A stretch of DNA of 64,000 nucleotides from Nostoc calcicola FACHB-3891. Its GTDB lineage: Bacteria; Cyanobacteriota; Cyanobacteriia; Cyanobacteriales; Nostocaceae. Below, piece after piece: positions 11,376 to 25,751 of the stretch. The notes beneath the pieces are model-generated. The model was not told the DNA's origin. It saw only the letters and a program-made list of their open reading frames with translations, and made no database searches. Location of the stretch: NCBI RefSeq assembly GCF_014697355.1, contig NZ_JACJRQ010000001.1, forward strand, positions 434,001 through 498,000, written 5' to 3'. Numbering within the stretch: the stretch's first letter is position 1; each line of letters begins with the position of its first letter. Made by a program: the position numbers and the translations under genes.

Positions 11376-11507
11376 CTAGTAGTTCGCCAAGGAAACTTTG
11401 CGGGGTAAAGGGTAAGGGGTAAAGGGAAAAGGTTTTGATTCTTTCCCCCTTACCCTTTACCCTTTTCCCAGTCCAAACCTAGCAATTTTGGGTTGGCAGA
11501 CCACTAG
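11376..11507. mobile_element. MITE-like element, copy 2 (132 bp)
   Basis: The element starts CTAGTAGTTCGCCAAGG and ends GGTTGGCAGACCACTAG. It shares termini, internal order (GGGGTAAAGGG..., then CCCTTACCCTTTACCC) and length with the element at 2358-2484. Confidence 0.6.
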
Positions 11508-11578
11508 CCATCCAGTACCTTTTACAGAGAGTTGTCCGAGACTAGATTACCTTGCTGTAAAGAAGCATCATCTTTGTT

Positions 11579-11818
11579 TTATTCTTCTAGAAGTGCTTCA
11601 ATTTGAGCAAAAAGCTTATTAATTTTTTTTAGCTTTTTATCATCATTCCAGATTTTACTTTTTCTAAGTGCTTTGTATATTTTGTCAGCTTTTTATTTTT
11701 GCTCTTGGTTATGAGATGATGGCTTACTTTTTGACTGTTGCTGAAGAATATTTCCTACTAGAATCCTAATTTCAGATAGTGATAAACTTTCTGCGATCGC
11801 TTTGCATTGGGACATCAT
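11579..11818 (-). pseudogene. small reading frame broken by one in-frame stop
   Basis: The minus strand encodes MMSQCKAIAESLSLSEIRIL and 21 more residues, then a TAA at 11693-11695, then 37 more residues in the same frame (KADKIYKALRKSKIWNDDKK...) to a second stop. The open frame also continues upstream without a start codon (KEICKLFWRQSSKFSKNWDT). The mixed charge and helix-forming sequence on both sides of the stop suggest one former gene of 80-110 residues. Family unknown. The rest of 11508-11954 has no other gene. Confidence 0.4.
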
Positions 11819-11954
11819 AGGAGTATGAGTATCCCAATTTTTGGAAAACTTACTTGACTGACGCCAGAATAATTTACAAATCTCTTTGCTTTGTAATTTT
11901 TATTTGAACGCAGCACAACATTAAATTTCCAAATTTGGGATGCTCGCAACATCT

Positions 11955-13298
11955 TTATGTCCAATGAATCTCTTTTGAACGAAAAGCTCTATCCCAATCG
12001 TTAGCAATCACCTCCATCATGTTAATCATTCCCTCATAACCGAAATATGGCTTGTCAATATAGGTTTCTCGGTTAGTGGGACTAAATACATCAAAAGCAA
12101 TTTTGATTCCCAATTCCTCTGCCATATATTTTTCCCATGCCGAGCCAATAACGGCATCTACATCAATCTCTCTTAAAGCCTCTTTAATTTGATAGCCATC
12201 TGCGGAAAATGCCACACGAGGAGCAAGTCCAAGACTATGTAGTTCTCGCTCTAGAATTGCACGAGAATCAGGCATTGCGGAGCGAAATAATAAAACTTCC
12301 GGAATCATCTCTAATTCTTCAAAGAGCATTCTGACAAGTCCAATACCAAGCGTCCCATCCGCAGACACAGCAATTCTACAATTACGATACCGAGGAATAA
12401 TCATCAATGCCCGTCGGCGGAGTGTATCTACTACCATCTCTTCGCCTTGTTTAATTAGCGGCTCGACTCTTTCTTCTATCTTGAAATGCGCCGCCAATGC
12501 CTTTAACCACCTGTTAGTGTTGTTTACACCTATCGGTAAAGGTATATCCTCAAGGATCAGAGGGATATTATGGGTCTGCTCCATTTTGCGAGCAAACTTA
12601 TACCCAACATCATGACTAAGAAGAATATTAGCAGTTGCTTCACCAGCTTGCTCCAGTTCTTCAAAGGAAGTGTTATGCGAGAAAACCGTCTGTACTCTAA
12701 TTCTCAAAGACTTTAAAATTTGAGTCACCCATTGCAAATCAGCCCACCAAGTAGGATTCAAATTAGCCTGGGGCGCAATGATATTGACAATCCTTGGCTT
12801 TCTACCCCTTCTTTTAGTCTGCCTTTTTTTGATAAAAGGAAGTAAAGCCTGCAAACCCATATCCAAGCCATCATAAGCATTGCCCCGAAACCCACCAGCA
12901 AGTAAAGGAACGAGTTTAGCCTTAATCTGTGGCTGAATTTGGTTGCACAATCCTTCAATATCTTCACCGATAATGTCCGCCGCGCAAGTACCAACGACAA
13001 ACATCACCTTAGCATTAAAAGATTTATCCGCCTCTTTAATCATGTCTTTGAGTTTTTCAGTTGCTCCCATTACAATGTCTGACTCAAAAAGACGGGTACA
13101 ACCTATTTTCCGCTTCGTGAAATCAACCTCATGAGCATCATAACCAGCCGCCACAGTAGACGCACAACCTTGTGGAGAATGAATCACAATACTCACATCT
13201 TTAATCCCAGCAACCGTAGTTGCAATACCTTCCAGCGCACACCCAACAATTGGGTCTTTACTATGGTCGCAATTATCAAAATTTAGTCCAGCAGACAT
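11955..13298 (-). CDS. vnfN: VnfN, FeV-cofactor assembly scaffold subunit (447 aa)
   Basis: VnfN pairs with VnfE to form the scaffold on which the vanadium-iron cofactor is finished before insertion into VnfDGK. It is paralogous to nitrogenase beta subunits. Conserved cysteines are present in FDNCDHSKDPIVGC, HSPQGCAS and GTCAADIIGED. A frame extends to an upstream start at 13379, but ATG 13298 (MSAGLNFDN) follows AGGAGAGG at good spacing and is preferred. It is the last gene of the minus-strand vnf cluster, 230 bp after vnfE. The spacer holds repeated TTTTCCCCGCGTC units. Confidence 0.9.
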   Translation of the reverse strand: MSAGLNFDNCDHSKDPIVGCALEGIATTVAGIKDVSIVIHSPQGCASTVAAGYDAHEVDFTKRKIGCTRLFESDIVMGATEKLKDMIKEADKSFNAKVMFVVGTCAADIIGEDIEGLCNQIQPQIKAKLVPLLAGGFRGNAYDGLDMGLQALLPFIKKRQTKRRGRKPRIVNIIAPQANLNPTWWADLQWVTQILKSLRIRVQTVFSHNTSFEELEQAGEATANILLSHDVGYKFARKMEQTHNIPLILEDIPLPIGVNNTNRWLKALAAHFKIEERVEPLIKQGEEMVVDTLRRRALMIIPRYRNCRIAVSADGTLGIGLVRMLFEELEMIPEVLLFRSAMPDSRAILERELHSLGLAPRVAFSADGYQIKEALREIDVDAVIGSAWEKYMAEELGIKIAFDVFSPTNRETYIDKPYFGYEGMINMMEVIANDWDRAFRSKEIHWT

Positions 13299-13531
13299 TT
13301 TCCTCTCCTGCATCTCCAACGGATTAGATATCGTAAACATTTGACTCATTACTCCTGAAAACAATGGCACAAATAACAATTCGCAATTCGCAATAGGTTA
13401 GGCTACAACAACTAAAAATTCTGGTGTTAGTTAGCTTGTAATTGTTGAATAGATTTTCCCCGCGTCCTCATTCACTCGTTACAACATTTTCCCCGCGTCT
13501 CCGTGTCCCCGCGTCCTCGTATCGGCTCATT

Positions 13532-15061
13532 CTACTCGTTAAAACATTTTCCCCGCTTCTTCTGTGCATATACAGTACAGTCAGGCAGGTCTTGGGCTAA
13601 TTTTCCAGTCAATGATTGAGCAGATGCTAACCCAGAATTTTTAGGAAATACCATTTGCTTGGTTAAGGAACTGCGGGGTCTAAAGCCATATTGCAGTGCT
13701 GTTTTAATACACTTTGCTACTTTTAAAGCACCGCGATAACCGAATCTAGGACGATTCAAAATGGCGTTTAAATCCACCACAGGAATATGAGGGAAACTCA
13801 AGGAAGAACCAAAATACACTACAGATTCCTGGTCTAATCCACCAATAAAATCTAATAATTCATCTTCCGTTTGTTTCATAGATTCGTACTTACCAAAAGC
13901 CAGCGTTCCTTTAGTAATTAGAATTTCTGGATCTAATCCTGTTTCCAACAAATAATCTACACTGGTTTCTCGTGCTTCTGTACTCCAGGGATGGAAGTTA
14001 TAAATTACTGCACGCATCCCAAAATCACGTTCCAACATGTGGGCAATGGACAAGCACTTGATAGCATCATGTCCCTCGATAATTGCTAACTTACCTTCTA
14101 TATATTTCTTAGCTTCTTCAAATTCCGTTTTAATTGCGGCATATTCCCTTTCCATCAATGCAGCCGCCTGTTCTTCCATCCCTAAATATTTTGCTGCCCC
14201 TTGAAGCCATTTTTCTGTAGCACTAATTCCATAAGGAAGGATAGTGGAGTTTAGTGGAGTGCCGAATTTATCGTACATGGCTTTGCCGATAGTATAGCCA
14301 AGATCCAAACATAAGGTACAGTTGACTGCTGCACTCGGCGCTTGCTTAAGTTCTTCTAATGTGCAGTCACCAGCAATTACACTGTGGACTCGCGCCCCCA
14401 TTGCTTCGATGAGTCGTATCAGTTCCTTGACATCAGTTTCAACTTCTGTCCTTTCCGGCCCCATCTTTGCACCCACAATATTGACAGCATCAGCTAATTG
14501 TGCTTTGCGTTCTGGAGTGGGTGGCTCCATAAAGTCTACAATTTGCCGAAATACGATATCAAATCCGCTGCGATATTCCCCGGCAAATCCTTCACAATGT
14601 ATGGTCATAATCTCAGACTGGATTTCGCTGCGGGCTTTATTCACTACATCATCAACACAGTCGCCAATAATACCAGACGCACAACTAGTAGCAACAACGA
14701 TCGCATCTGGATGATATTTTTCATCAACTTCTCGAATTGCACCTCGTAATTCTTTTTCGCCACCAAAAATTACCGCTTTCTCACTCATGTTCGTAGTTAC
14801 CACAGGTTCATAAGGGGAACCACTATTGCGGCTATTGGTTAATTTGTATGCCCGCTTAACTCCATAAGCACAGCCACTCGGCCCGTGAGAAATGACGATC
14901 GCATCTTTAATGCCGCTTAAAATCTTCGTTGCAGTCCAGAATTTACAAGGACGAGTATGACTACCTTGTAAACTGGTCTTAATTTTACCCTCTTTTGCTA
15001 AGCGATACAGTTCGCTCAAATGTCCGTAAAATACGATATTCTGGTCTATACTTGCAGTCAT
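13532..15061 (-). CDS. vnfE: VnfE, FeV-cofactor assembly scaffold subunit (509 aa)
   Basis: Alpha-like partner of VnfN, homologous to NifE. Cluster-binding cysteines appear in HTRPCKFWTA, SHGPSGCAYG and ATSCASGIIGD. The rest follows the nitrogenase alpha fold (GYRGALKVAKCIK near the end). GGAG lies 8 nt before the ATG. The last residues (KKRGKCFNE) are encoded by the start of a TTTTCCCCGC-type repeat, so the C-terminus appears to have been extended or replaced by repeat DNA. Length is somewhat greater than NifE (about 475). Confidence 0.9.
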   Translation of the reverse strand: MTASIDQNIVFYGHLSELYRLAKEGKIKTSLQGSHTRPCKFWTATKILSGIKDAIVISHGPSGCAYGVKRAYKLTNSRNSGSPYEPVVTTNMSEKAVIFGGEKELRGAIREVDEKYHPDAIVVATSCASGIIGDCVDDVVNKARSEIQSEIMTIHCEGFAGEYRSGFDIVFRQIVDFMEPPTPERKAQLADAVNIVGAKMGPERTEVETDVKELIRLIEAMGARVHSVIAGDCTLEELKQAPSAAVNCTLCLDLGYTIGKAMYDKFGTPLNSTILPYGISATEKWLQGAAKYLGMEEQAAALMEREYAAIKTEFEEAKKYIEGKLAIIEGHDAIKCLSIAHMLERDFGMRAVIYNFHPWSTEARETSVDYLLETGLDPEILITKGTLAFGKYESMKQTEDELLDFIGGLDQESVVYFGSSLSFPHIPVVDLNAILNRPRFGYRGALKVAKCIKTALQYGFRPRSSLTKQMVFPKNSGLASAQSLTGKLAQDLPDCTVYAQKKRGKCFNE

Positions 15062-15090
15062 GATTAATTCTCCAAAGTTTTACTTTTTTT

Positions 15091-15175
15091 GAACGCAAAG
15101 GTACGCTGAGGTTGGCGCAGAGGAACGCAAAGCTCTGCGAACCTTCGCGTTTTACTCTGCGTTCCTTTGCGTTTA
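15091..15175. repeat. AACGCAAAGG/CCTTTGCGTT dispersed hairpin repeat
   Basis: The vnfE-vnfK spacer is filled by a palindromic repeat (AACGCAAAGGTACGC... CCTTTGCGTT). The same units recur at about 19493-19515, 21298-21335, 21480-21528, 26630-26675, 32114-32155, 32188-32220 and 33028-33056. Inside a transcript it would fold into a long hairpin and could set differential stability of vnfDGK and vnfEN mRNA. Confidence 0.65.
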
Positions 15176-15180
15176 AAACT

Positions 15181-16558
<1,378 letters not shown>

Positions 16559-16591
16559 TCACTTGAAGGGTTGAATTAGCCCTCCAATTGC

Positions 16592-20586
<3,995 letters not shown>

Positions 20587-20646
20587 GCATACAAAGTACC
20601 TGGAGCAATTGGCAACCTTTGACTCGAAACAGCAGAAATAACTGTG

Positions 20647-20777
20647 TAAGTAAGTCGGTGCAATAAAACCAAACTGTGTAAACAAAAGTAAATAAGGCTC
20701 AAACTCTTTCTCCCCCTGCTCCCTGCCCCCTGCCCCCTGCCTTACTCCAACAATAATTATTTACGCCGACTTACTTA
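20647..20777. mobile_element. MITE-like element (131 bp, TAAGTAAGTCGGYGYAA termini)
   Basis: Inverted termini TAAGTAAGTCGGTGCAATAA (20647-20666) and the complement of TAAGTAAGTCGGCGTAAATAA (20757-20777) enclose a pyrimidine-rich core with CTGCCCC heptamers (20716-20740). No coding capacity. It separates vnfH from the next gene. Confidence 0.6.
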
Positions 20778-20857
20778 AGTTGTTACCACTATCTAATAAA
20801 TCTGCGTTATCAACCACGTCAAAATTTGTCTACCTCATTGAAGGAGTAGAACTTATT

Positions 20858-21244
20858 ATGTTAACTGAAGAGGTATTAGTCCAAAAATTTATCGCTGTAG
20901 TCAAAATGCGCTGTCCCAAACTCGGCGAATTGCTTCAGTACTGCCACGTCGAACTTGTCAACTCTTATTGGGGCTGCCCGCCAAAACTGATTCAACATTT
21001 TGTTGTATATTATCCAAATCTGCTGTTTGCCTCACTCAACGCACACAAAGACATCTTCAGAGGCGTTGCCCAAGATTTGGGGGTATCAGACGCCGTGTGT
21101 ATGAATGCCACACGCATTATTCGCGATCCCGCCTCAACATTAAAGGAAAAAAATCCTATCCTCTGGTTAGAACTCCAGTGGGTGGCGGTACCAACTAAAA
21201 AAGGTAATTCGCATTTAGATTGGGACTTACCGCACTCAGACTAA
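20858..21244 (+). CDS. hypothetical protein downstream of vnfH (128 aa)
   Basis: I do not recognise the family. ATG 20858 follows AAGGAG (20841-20846) at slightly long spacing; the frame is open upstream to 20780. The protein is soluble, with four cysteines (MRCPKLGELL, YCHVELVNSYWGC, DAVCMNA) and aromatic-rich strands (LWLELQWVAV). Its place between vnfH and the candidate regulator suggests a role with the alternative nitrogenase, but nothing in the sequence proves it. Confidence 0.6.
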   Translation: MLTEEVLVQKFIAVVKMRCPKLGELLQYCHVELVNSYWGCPPKLIQHFVVYYPNLLFASLNAHKDIFRGVAQDLGVSDAVCMNATRIIRDPASTLKEKNPILWLELQWVAVPTKKGNSHLDWDLPHSD

Positions 21245-21778
21245 CATTAGCCTTTTATAGCGATTCCCAGTTAAGTGAGGTACAGATAATATTTTGAAAC
21301 GCAAAGGAGGCAAAGGTAAGCGCAGAGGGACGCAGAGAATTCACTACGAATTGATGAAATGTTGTACTTAGCAAGCTACATCAGCAAAATGAAATGCTCA
21401 AACCTCAAAGTATTAGGTATTGACGAAATCTGAGTTTTTGGATAGCGATATAGCGTTTCCTAGTCTGCTGAGGTACAAATCTCTGCGTACCTCTGCGCTT
21501 TACTTTGCGTTCCTTTGCGTTTAAAATTTAACCCTTAATTCGCCATGATTTTACGCAAAGCTGTACTAAGTTAACAAATGATGAAAAGACTATTGCCAAA
21601 TAGTATCTAAAAATGCAAGTATTTTTGCAAAGTGTATGTTATGCTTGCAGCAGTTCAAGAAAATTGTCAAAACATCAACCATGTCTGACAACAACGGCAA
21701 ACATTAAAAGACCTTGCTATTGTCCCGGCAGATTAAGTTTGTCCGCTGCGGCTTTTTCTAACGGAGAGATACAGCCTC
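21245..21778 (+). promoter_or_regulatory. upstream region of the XRE/PBP regulator with box core D
   Basis: Holds dispersed AACGCAAAGG repeats (21298-21335, 21480-21528) and, at 21615-21649, GCAAGTATTTTTGCAA-AG-TGTATGTTATGCTTG. This matches the core of the box near vnfH. Its position before the regulator gene suggests autoregulation. Confidence 0.5.
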
Positions 21779-23182
21779 ATGAAACTGGACGTGAATCTTT
21801 GCAACAACCTGAAGTCAATTAGAACTCGCTTGGGCATGAGTCAACAAGATTTGGCTAATATAGCTGGCGTCACTCGTCAGAGTATAGGTGGTGTGGAATC
21901 GGGACAATATGCCCCTTCTGTTGCTATGTCACTGCGTTTAGCCAAGGCGCTTGGTTGCCAAGTCGAGGACTTATTCTGGTTTGAGGAAGATTTACCAAAA
22001 GTTGAGGCAGTTCTTACCGAACCAGTCGAGAGTGGACAGCAATTGCGAGTCGCTTTAGCACAGGTTGGAGGTAGATGGATAGCTTATCCTTTAGTTGGGA
22101 ATAATGCTTTTCGCCTAGAAATGGTTCCTGCTGATGGTGAAGCGGTTGCAGTGAGCGATCGCATTACACAAATTAGTTGTGATAATGAAACTAAGCCTAA
22201 TCTTCACCCAAAAAACGATGCATCGGAGGATTGTGAATTTGTCTTACCGCAAACCCTGGGCGAACGGAGGGTTTGTAAGGTAGTTCCTACCTTTGAGGAA
22301 AGCTTACCTTTTCAGAACAACTATGCCAAGCAGCTAACAAATCAGCAAAGAGTAGCTACCCACACAATAGAAACTACTGTCAGTTTAAGCAAACTGCCGT
22401 TGCCAGAGAATCAAGCACAAAACCAGACAAGTACAAATAAAGTGCTGGTTCGATTGCTTGATGATACGAACAGATTGCAAAATACAGTTGTGGTTGCTGG
22501 TTGTACGCCGATGATTTCCCTTTGGGCAAGAGCCGCTGAACGCTGGCATCCGAAACTGCGAGTTCATCATATCCTCACCAACAGTATGACAGCATTGCGT
22601 AGTCTGTGTCAGGGTGAAGTTCACATTGCAGGGATGCACCTGTACGATCCGGAAACGGGCGAACATAACATTCCCTTTGTGCGGAAAGCTTTAGCTGGCA
22701 GGAATGCAGTTTTAATTACCCTTGGTGTTTGGGAAGAAGGACTTTTAGTTCCACCAGGAAATCCTAAAGGAATTACAACAGTTAGTGACTTGGTAGAATT
22801 AGGAGCAACTGTTGTTAACCGCGAATCGGGTTCTGGTTGTCGTATGCTTTTGGAGCGCAAACTCCAAGAGCAACAGATAGCATTTGATACCGTTAAAGGA
22901 TTCGATCGCATAGTCTACAGTCATCAAGATGTTGCTCTATCCGTAATCTCAGGAGTTGCTGATGCAGGTGTCAGCACCGCATCTGTAGCTGGGGCATATA
23001 GCTTAGGATTTATCAGCCTACATCGATCGCGGTACGATTTGGTGATTCTCAAAGAATACTTGGAAGAAGCACCAGTACAAGAATTGCTCAGTACCTTGGG
23101 ACATCGGTTAGTCCAATCGCAATTAGAGATTCTCGGCGGCTATGACATTAGCAATATTGGGGAAGTCGTAGCGAATATTTAA
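21779..23182 (+). CDS. XRE-type HTH regulator with periplasmic-binding-protein-like domain (467 aa); candidate VnfR
   Basis: Residues 8-62 form a Cro/CI-type helix-turn-helix (RLGMSQQDLANIAGVTRQSI, then EDLFWFEE). After a variable linker, residues about 240-460 form a PBP-like domain (VVVAGCTPMISLWARAAER, GEVHIAGMHLYDPETGEHN, VNRESGSGCRMLLER, SGVADAGVSTASVA), the type that senses molybdate or a pterin. In Anabaena variabilis, dedicated repressors VnfR1 and VnfR2 shut off V-nitrogenase genes when Mo is present. The architecture and location make this a good candidate, but orthology was not tested. A deleted paralogue lies at 35265. The box core upstream suggests self-control. Confidence 0.8.
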   Translation: MKLDVNLCNNLKSIRTRLGMSQQDLANIAGVTRQSIGGVESGQYAPSVAMSLRLAKALGCQVEDLFWFEEDLPKVEAVLTEPVESGQQLRVALAQVGGRWIAYPLVGNNAFRLEMVPADGEAVAVSDRITQISCDNETKPNLHPKNDASEDCEFVLPQTLGERRVCKVVPTFEESLPFQNNYAKQLTNQQRVATHTIETTVSLSKLPLPENQAQNQTSTNKVLVRLLDDTNRLQNTVVVAGCTPMISLWARAAERWHPKLRVHHILTNSMTALRSLCQGEVHIAGMHLYDPETGEHNIPFVRKALAGRNAVLITLGVWEEGLLVPPGNPKGITTVSDLVELGATVVNRESGSGCRMLLERKLQEQQIAFDTVKGFDRIVYSHQDVALSVISGVADAGVSTASVAGAYSLGFISLHRSRYDLVILKEYLEEAPVQELLSTLGHRLVQSQLEILGGYDISNIGEVVANI

Positions 23183-23336
23183 AATTTTGGATTTTGAATT
23201 TTGGATTAAATTTTTTTCAATCTAAAATCTAAAATCCAAAATCTAAAATTCCCTAAAGATTGCTCAAAATTTCATGCAACAACTGTCTTAGAATCCAAAA
23301 TCCAAAATCTAAAATCCAAAATGGTATTAGCCGACC
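23183..23336. repeat. AAAATCCAAAATCTAAAAT tandem repeats
   Basis: The regulator-nifV spacer is made mostly of TCCAAAA/TCTAAAA units on one strand and TTTTGGA units on the other, able to form a long AT-rich hairpin (23183-23260). Similar units are found near 26740-26755. STRR-like filler, no gene. Confidence 0.6.
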
Positions 23337-24473
23337 ATGAATCATCACTTCAGTACGAACAAAAATCCGATTCAGATTAACGATACAACCTTGCGAGATG
23401 GGGAGCAGGCAGCAGGTGTAGCTTTTAACGTTGAAGAAAAAATTGCGATCGCCACGTTTCTAGATTCTATCGGTGTTCCAGAACTAGAAATTGGCATTCC
23501 GGCAATGGGACAAGATGAAGCTGAGTCAATTCGCACCATTGTTAATCTAGGATTAAATGCTAAATTACTTGGCTGGAATCGTGCTAATTTATCTGATATT
23601 CAGGCATCGATAGATTGTGGTTTGCAGCGCGTACATATTTCCGTTCCGGTTTCGGAAATTCAGATTGGTGTCAAGTTTGGCGGTAACCAACAAGTAATGC
23701 TCGATCGTTTGCGGGATGCAATTAATTTTGCTGGCGATCGCGGTTTATCTGTATCTGTTGGCGGGGAAGATTCTTCTAGAGCCGATCCATCTTTTTTATT
23801 AGATGTAGCTTTCTTTGCTCAAGAGTTGGGAGCTTTCCGGTTTCGCTTCTGTGACACCGTAGGAATTCTCGACCCTCTGACTACTTACAGCAAAGTTCGT
23901 TCCCTTGTGCATCACCTATTCATTCCTATAGAAATGCACACACACAATGATTTCGGACTGGCACTGGCGAACTCCCTGGCTGGTATTGAGGCAGGAGCGT
24001 TATCGGTAAACACCACAGTCAACGGCATTGGCGAACGGGCTGGGAATGCGGCGCTAGAAGAAATAGTGATGGCGCTGAAACATATTTACGGCATCCGGAC
24101 GGGTATTAATACAAAACTGCTGTTGGAACTGTCAAGGTTAGTTGCCAAAGCTGCTAACTGGCCTGTTCCTCCTTGGAAAGCGATCGTTGGTGAAAATACC
24201 TTTGCCCACGAATCAGGCATTCATGCTCATGGTGTACTACAAAATCCAGGTACTTACGAACCGTTTGCGCCAGAAGATGTTGGTTGGGAACGTCGTTTAG
24301 TTGTAGGCAAACATTCCGGTCGGCATCTGATACTGAGTGTGCTGCAAGAACATGGAATCACCCTCAGTCAGCCGGAAATTCAATCGGTGCTGGATGCTGT
24401 AAAACATCAGTCAGTACAGGTTAAGCGCAGTCTCACAGTTGAAGAACTCCTGAGTTTAGTTCCTAAAGGGTGA
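23337..24473 (+). CDS. nifV: NifV, homocitrate synthase (378 aa)
   Basis: Condenses acetyl-CoA and 2-oxoglutarate to homocitrate, the organic ligand of nitrogenase cofactors. The DmpG/IPMS-type TIM barrel starts with INDTTLRDGEQAAGVAF, which holds the catalytic Arg and metal Asp. The metal histidines are in EMHTHNDFGLALANS, followed by NTTVNGIGERAGNAALEE. FAHESGIHAHGVL marks the second signature. Length is typical of NifV and lacks the regulatory domain of leucine-type IPMS. Located after the candidate regulator; likely the dedicated homocitrate source for FeV cofactor. Confidence 0.92.
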   Translation: MNHHFSTNKNPIQINDTTLRDGEQAAGVAFNVEEKIAIATFLDSIGVPELEIGIPAMGQDEAESIRTIVNLGLNAKLLGWNRANLSDIQASIDCGLQRVHISVPVSEIQIGVKFGGNQQVMLDRLRDAINFAGDRGLSVSVGGEDSSRADPSFLLDVAFFAQELGAFRFRFCDTVGILDPLTTYSKVRSLVHHLFIPIEMHTHNDFGLALANSLAGIEAGALSVNTTVNGIGERAGNAALEEIVMALKHIYGIRTGINTKLLLELSRLVAKAANWPVPPWKAIVGENTFAHESGIHAHGVLQNPGTYEPFAPEDVGWERRLVVGKHSGRHLILSVLQEHGITLSQPEIQSVLDAVKHQSVQVKRSLTVEELLSLVPKG

Positions 24474-24632
24474 ATATGCCGATCGCTGAACAGTTATCAG
24501 TTGATGTTTTTGATAACTAATGACTGATTCCGAGTCAAGTTGGTTAAGAACACATAACAATTATGCCTTCTGTTGATGAGCGTAATTGTTTTATCGACTG
24601 CTAAACTCATACCAATTATATTGGTATTAACT

Positions 24633-24830
24633 ATGCCAAGAAAAGAGCAAGGATGGATCACCTTTCAGTCGTCAAGAGAAGAATTAGAACTTTTGGAGGA
24701 ATACTGCAAGCGGCATCAACGCACTAAAACTGAAGTCTTGCGCTGCCTATTGCGTAGTCTTCAACCTAAATTACTCAAATACCAAAGGAAGCAGTTTGAT
24801 TCTGGGGAGGTCGATCTTGATTTACTTTAA
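24633..24830 (+). CDS. small ribbon-helix-helix-like protein (65 aa)
   Basis: From ATG 24633 the protein reads MPRKEQGWITFQSSREELEL followed by LEEYCKRHQRTKTEVLRCLL. A short strand, then two helices with the RTKTEVLRCLLR pattern, fits a CopG/Arc-type DNA-binding protein. The open frame reaches back to 24573, but no ribosome binding site supports that start. It lies between nifV and the oxygenase gene. Confidence 0.6.
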   Translation: MPRKEQGWITFQSSREELELLEEYCKRHQRTKTEVLRCLLRSLQPKLLKYQRKQFDSGEVDLDLL

Positions 24831-24970
24831 GGGACTTCCAACTAAAAAAATATTCCATCACTGTGAAGGGAGGGGGTAGGCGTGAGGTAAATCAGATTTC
24901 TGATGTTCTAATACCACTTGATGTCCAGGGTAGTCAGGATTGGTTAATTGTACTAAAACATTTTTCTACC

Positions 24971-25684
24971 ATGCTTAATTTTGAGTCCATCAACACCACA
25001 ACAATGCAAAAAGTCCCATATCATTGGGCTTTAATCGAGAACTTGCTATCAAAAGAAGCCAGCTTAGAACTAACTGCAAGTTTTCCCCAGGAAGAGTTTC
25101 GCCTGTCACAGGGAGAAGGATACGGATACTCTTGGGGAAAAATGCTTGCTAGTAGTGAGGATATTTCCTTGATGCTCAAATCCAGCGATAATCGCTGGCG
25201 AGAGCGAATGGCACAGGGCAGACTTACTAGTGACTTAAGACACCTAAGTAATATCTGGCAAAAGTTGATAGAAGCACTATGGACAGATTCTTACCGCACA
25301 GCAATAGGCGAAATGTGTGGGTTGGATCTAGAGGATTGTGTAATGGACATTGGATTTCGTCGGTATAAGTTAGGACAGTTACATCGGCCTCATACAGACG
25401 AGCCAAACAAAGTTTTAACTCACTTGCTATTTTTCAATCAACAGTGGTCTGTAGATTGGGGAGGTTATTTGCGAATTCTGAAAGACTCCCAACCGGAATC
25501 TGTCTTCCAAGATATTCTACCCCTGAGCGATTGCTCTGTTGCGATCGTGCGTTCTGAGAATTCTTGGCATACGGTAACTCCCCTTACTTGTCCTGCATCT
25601 GAGTGTAGGCTGGCTTTAAGAGTTGCTTTTTTTCGGAACGATCGCTTAAGTTCAGATTTCGGAGAAATCCAGCTAGCTGCCTAG
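24971..25684 (+). CDS. 2-oxoglutarate/Fe(II)-dependent oxygenase family protein (237 aa or longer)
   Basis: A prolyl-4-hydroxylase-like double-stranded beta-helix dioxygenase. The iron triad is visible: HRPHTDE (H-x-D) near the middle, then SENSWHTVTPL for the distal His. The 2-oxoglutarate-binding Arg is in CRLALRVAF. WGGYLRIL matches the strand between them. An alternative GTG start at 24863 would add 36 residues. The target is unknown; a metallophore or protein side chain are possible. It lies between nifV and a nitroreductase, so co-regulation with the vnf genes is plausible. Confidence 0.75.
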   Translation: MLNFESINTTTMQKVPYHWALIENLLSKEASLELTASFPQEEFRLSQGEGYGYSWGKMLASSEDISLMLKSSDNRWRERMAQGRLTSDLRHLSNIWQKLIEALWTDSYRTAIGEMCGLDLEDCVMDIGFRRYKLGQLHRPHTDEPNKVLTHLLFFNQQWSVDWGGYLRILKDSQPESVFQDILPLSDCSVAIVRSENSWHTVTPLTCPASECRLALRVAFFRNDRLSSDFGEIQLAA

Positions 25685-25751
25685 CGATTAAGTATTTTCT
25701 CTCATGAGCTTCCTAATTTTCTAGTTCTCTTTGTTTCTTCAACAGTTGGCT

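Noticed and set aside
14322..14749. Plus-strand frames of 80-140 codons opposite vnfE, vnfK and vnfDG
   Set aside because: Mirror frames of conserved genes with low-complexity Ser-rich translation; no start signals.
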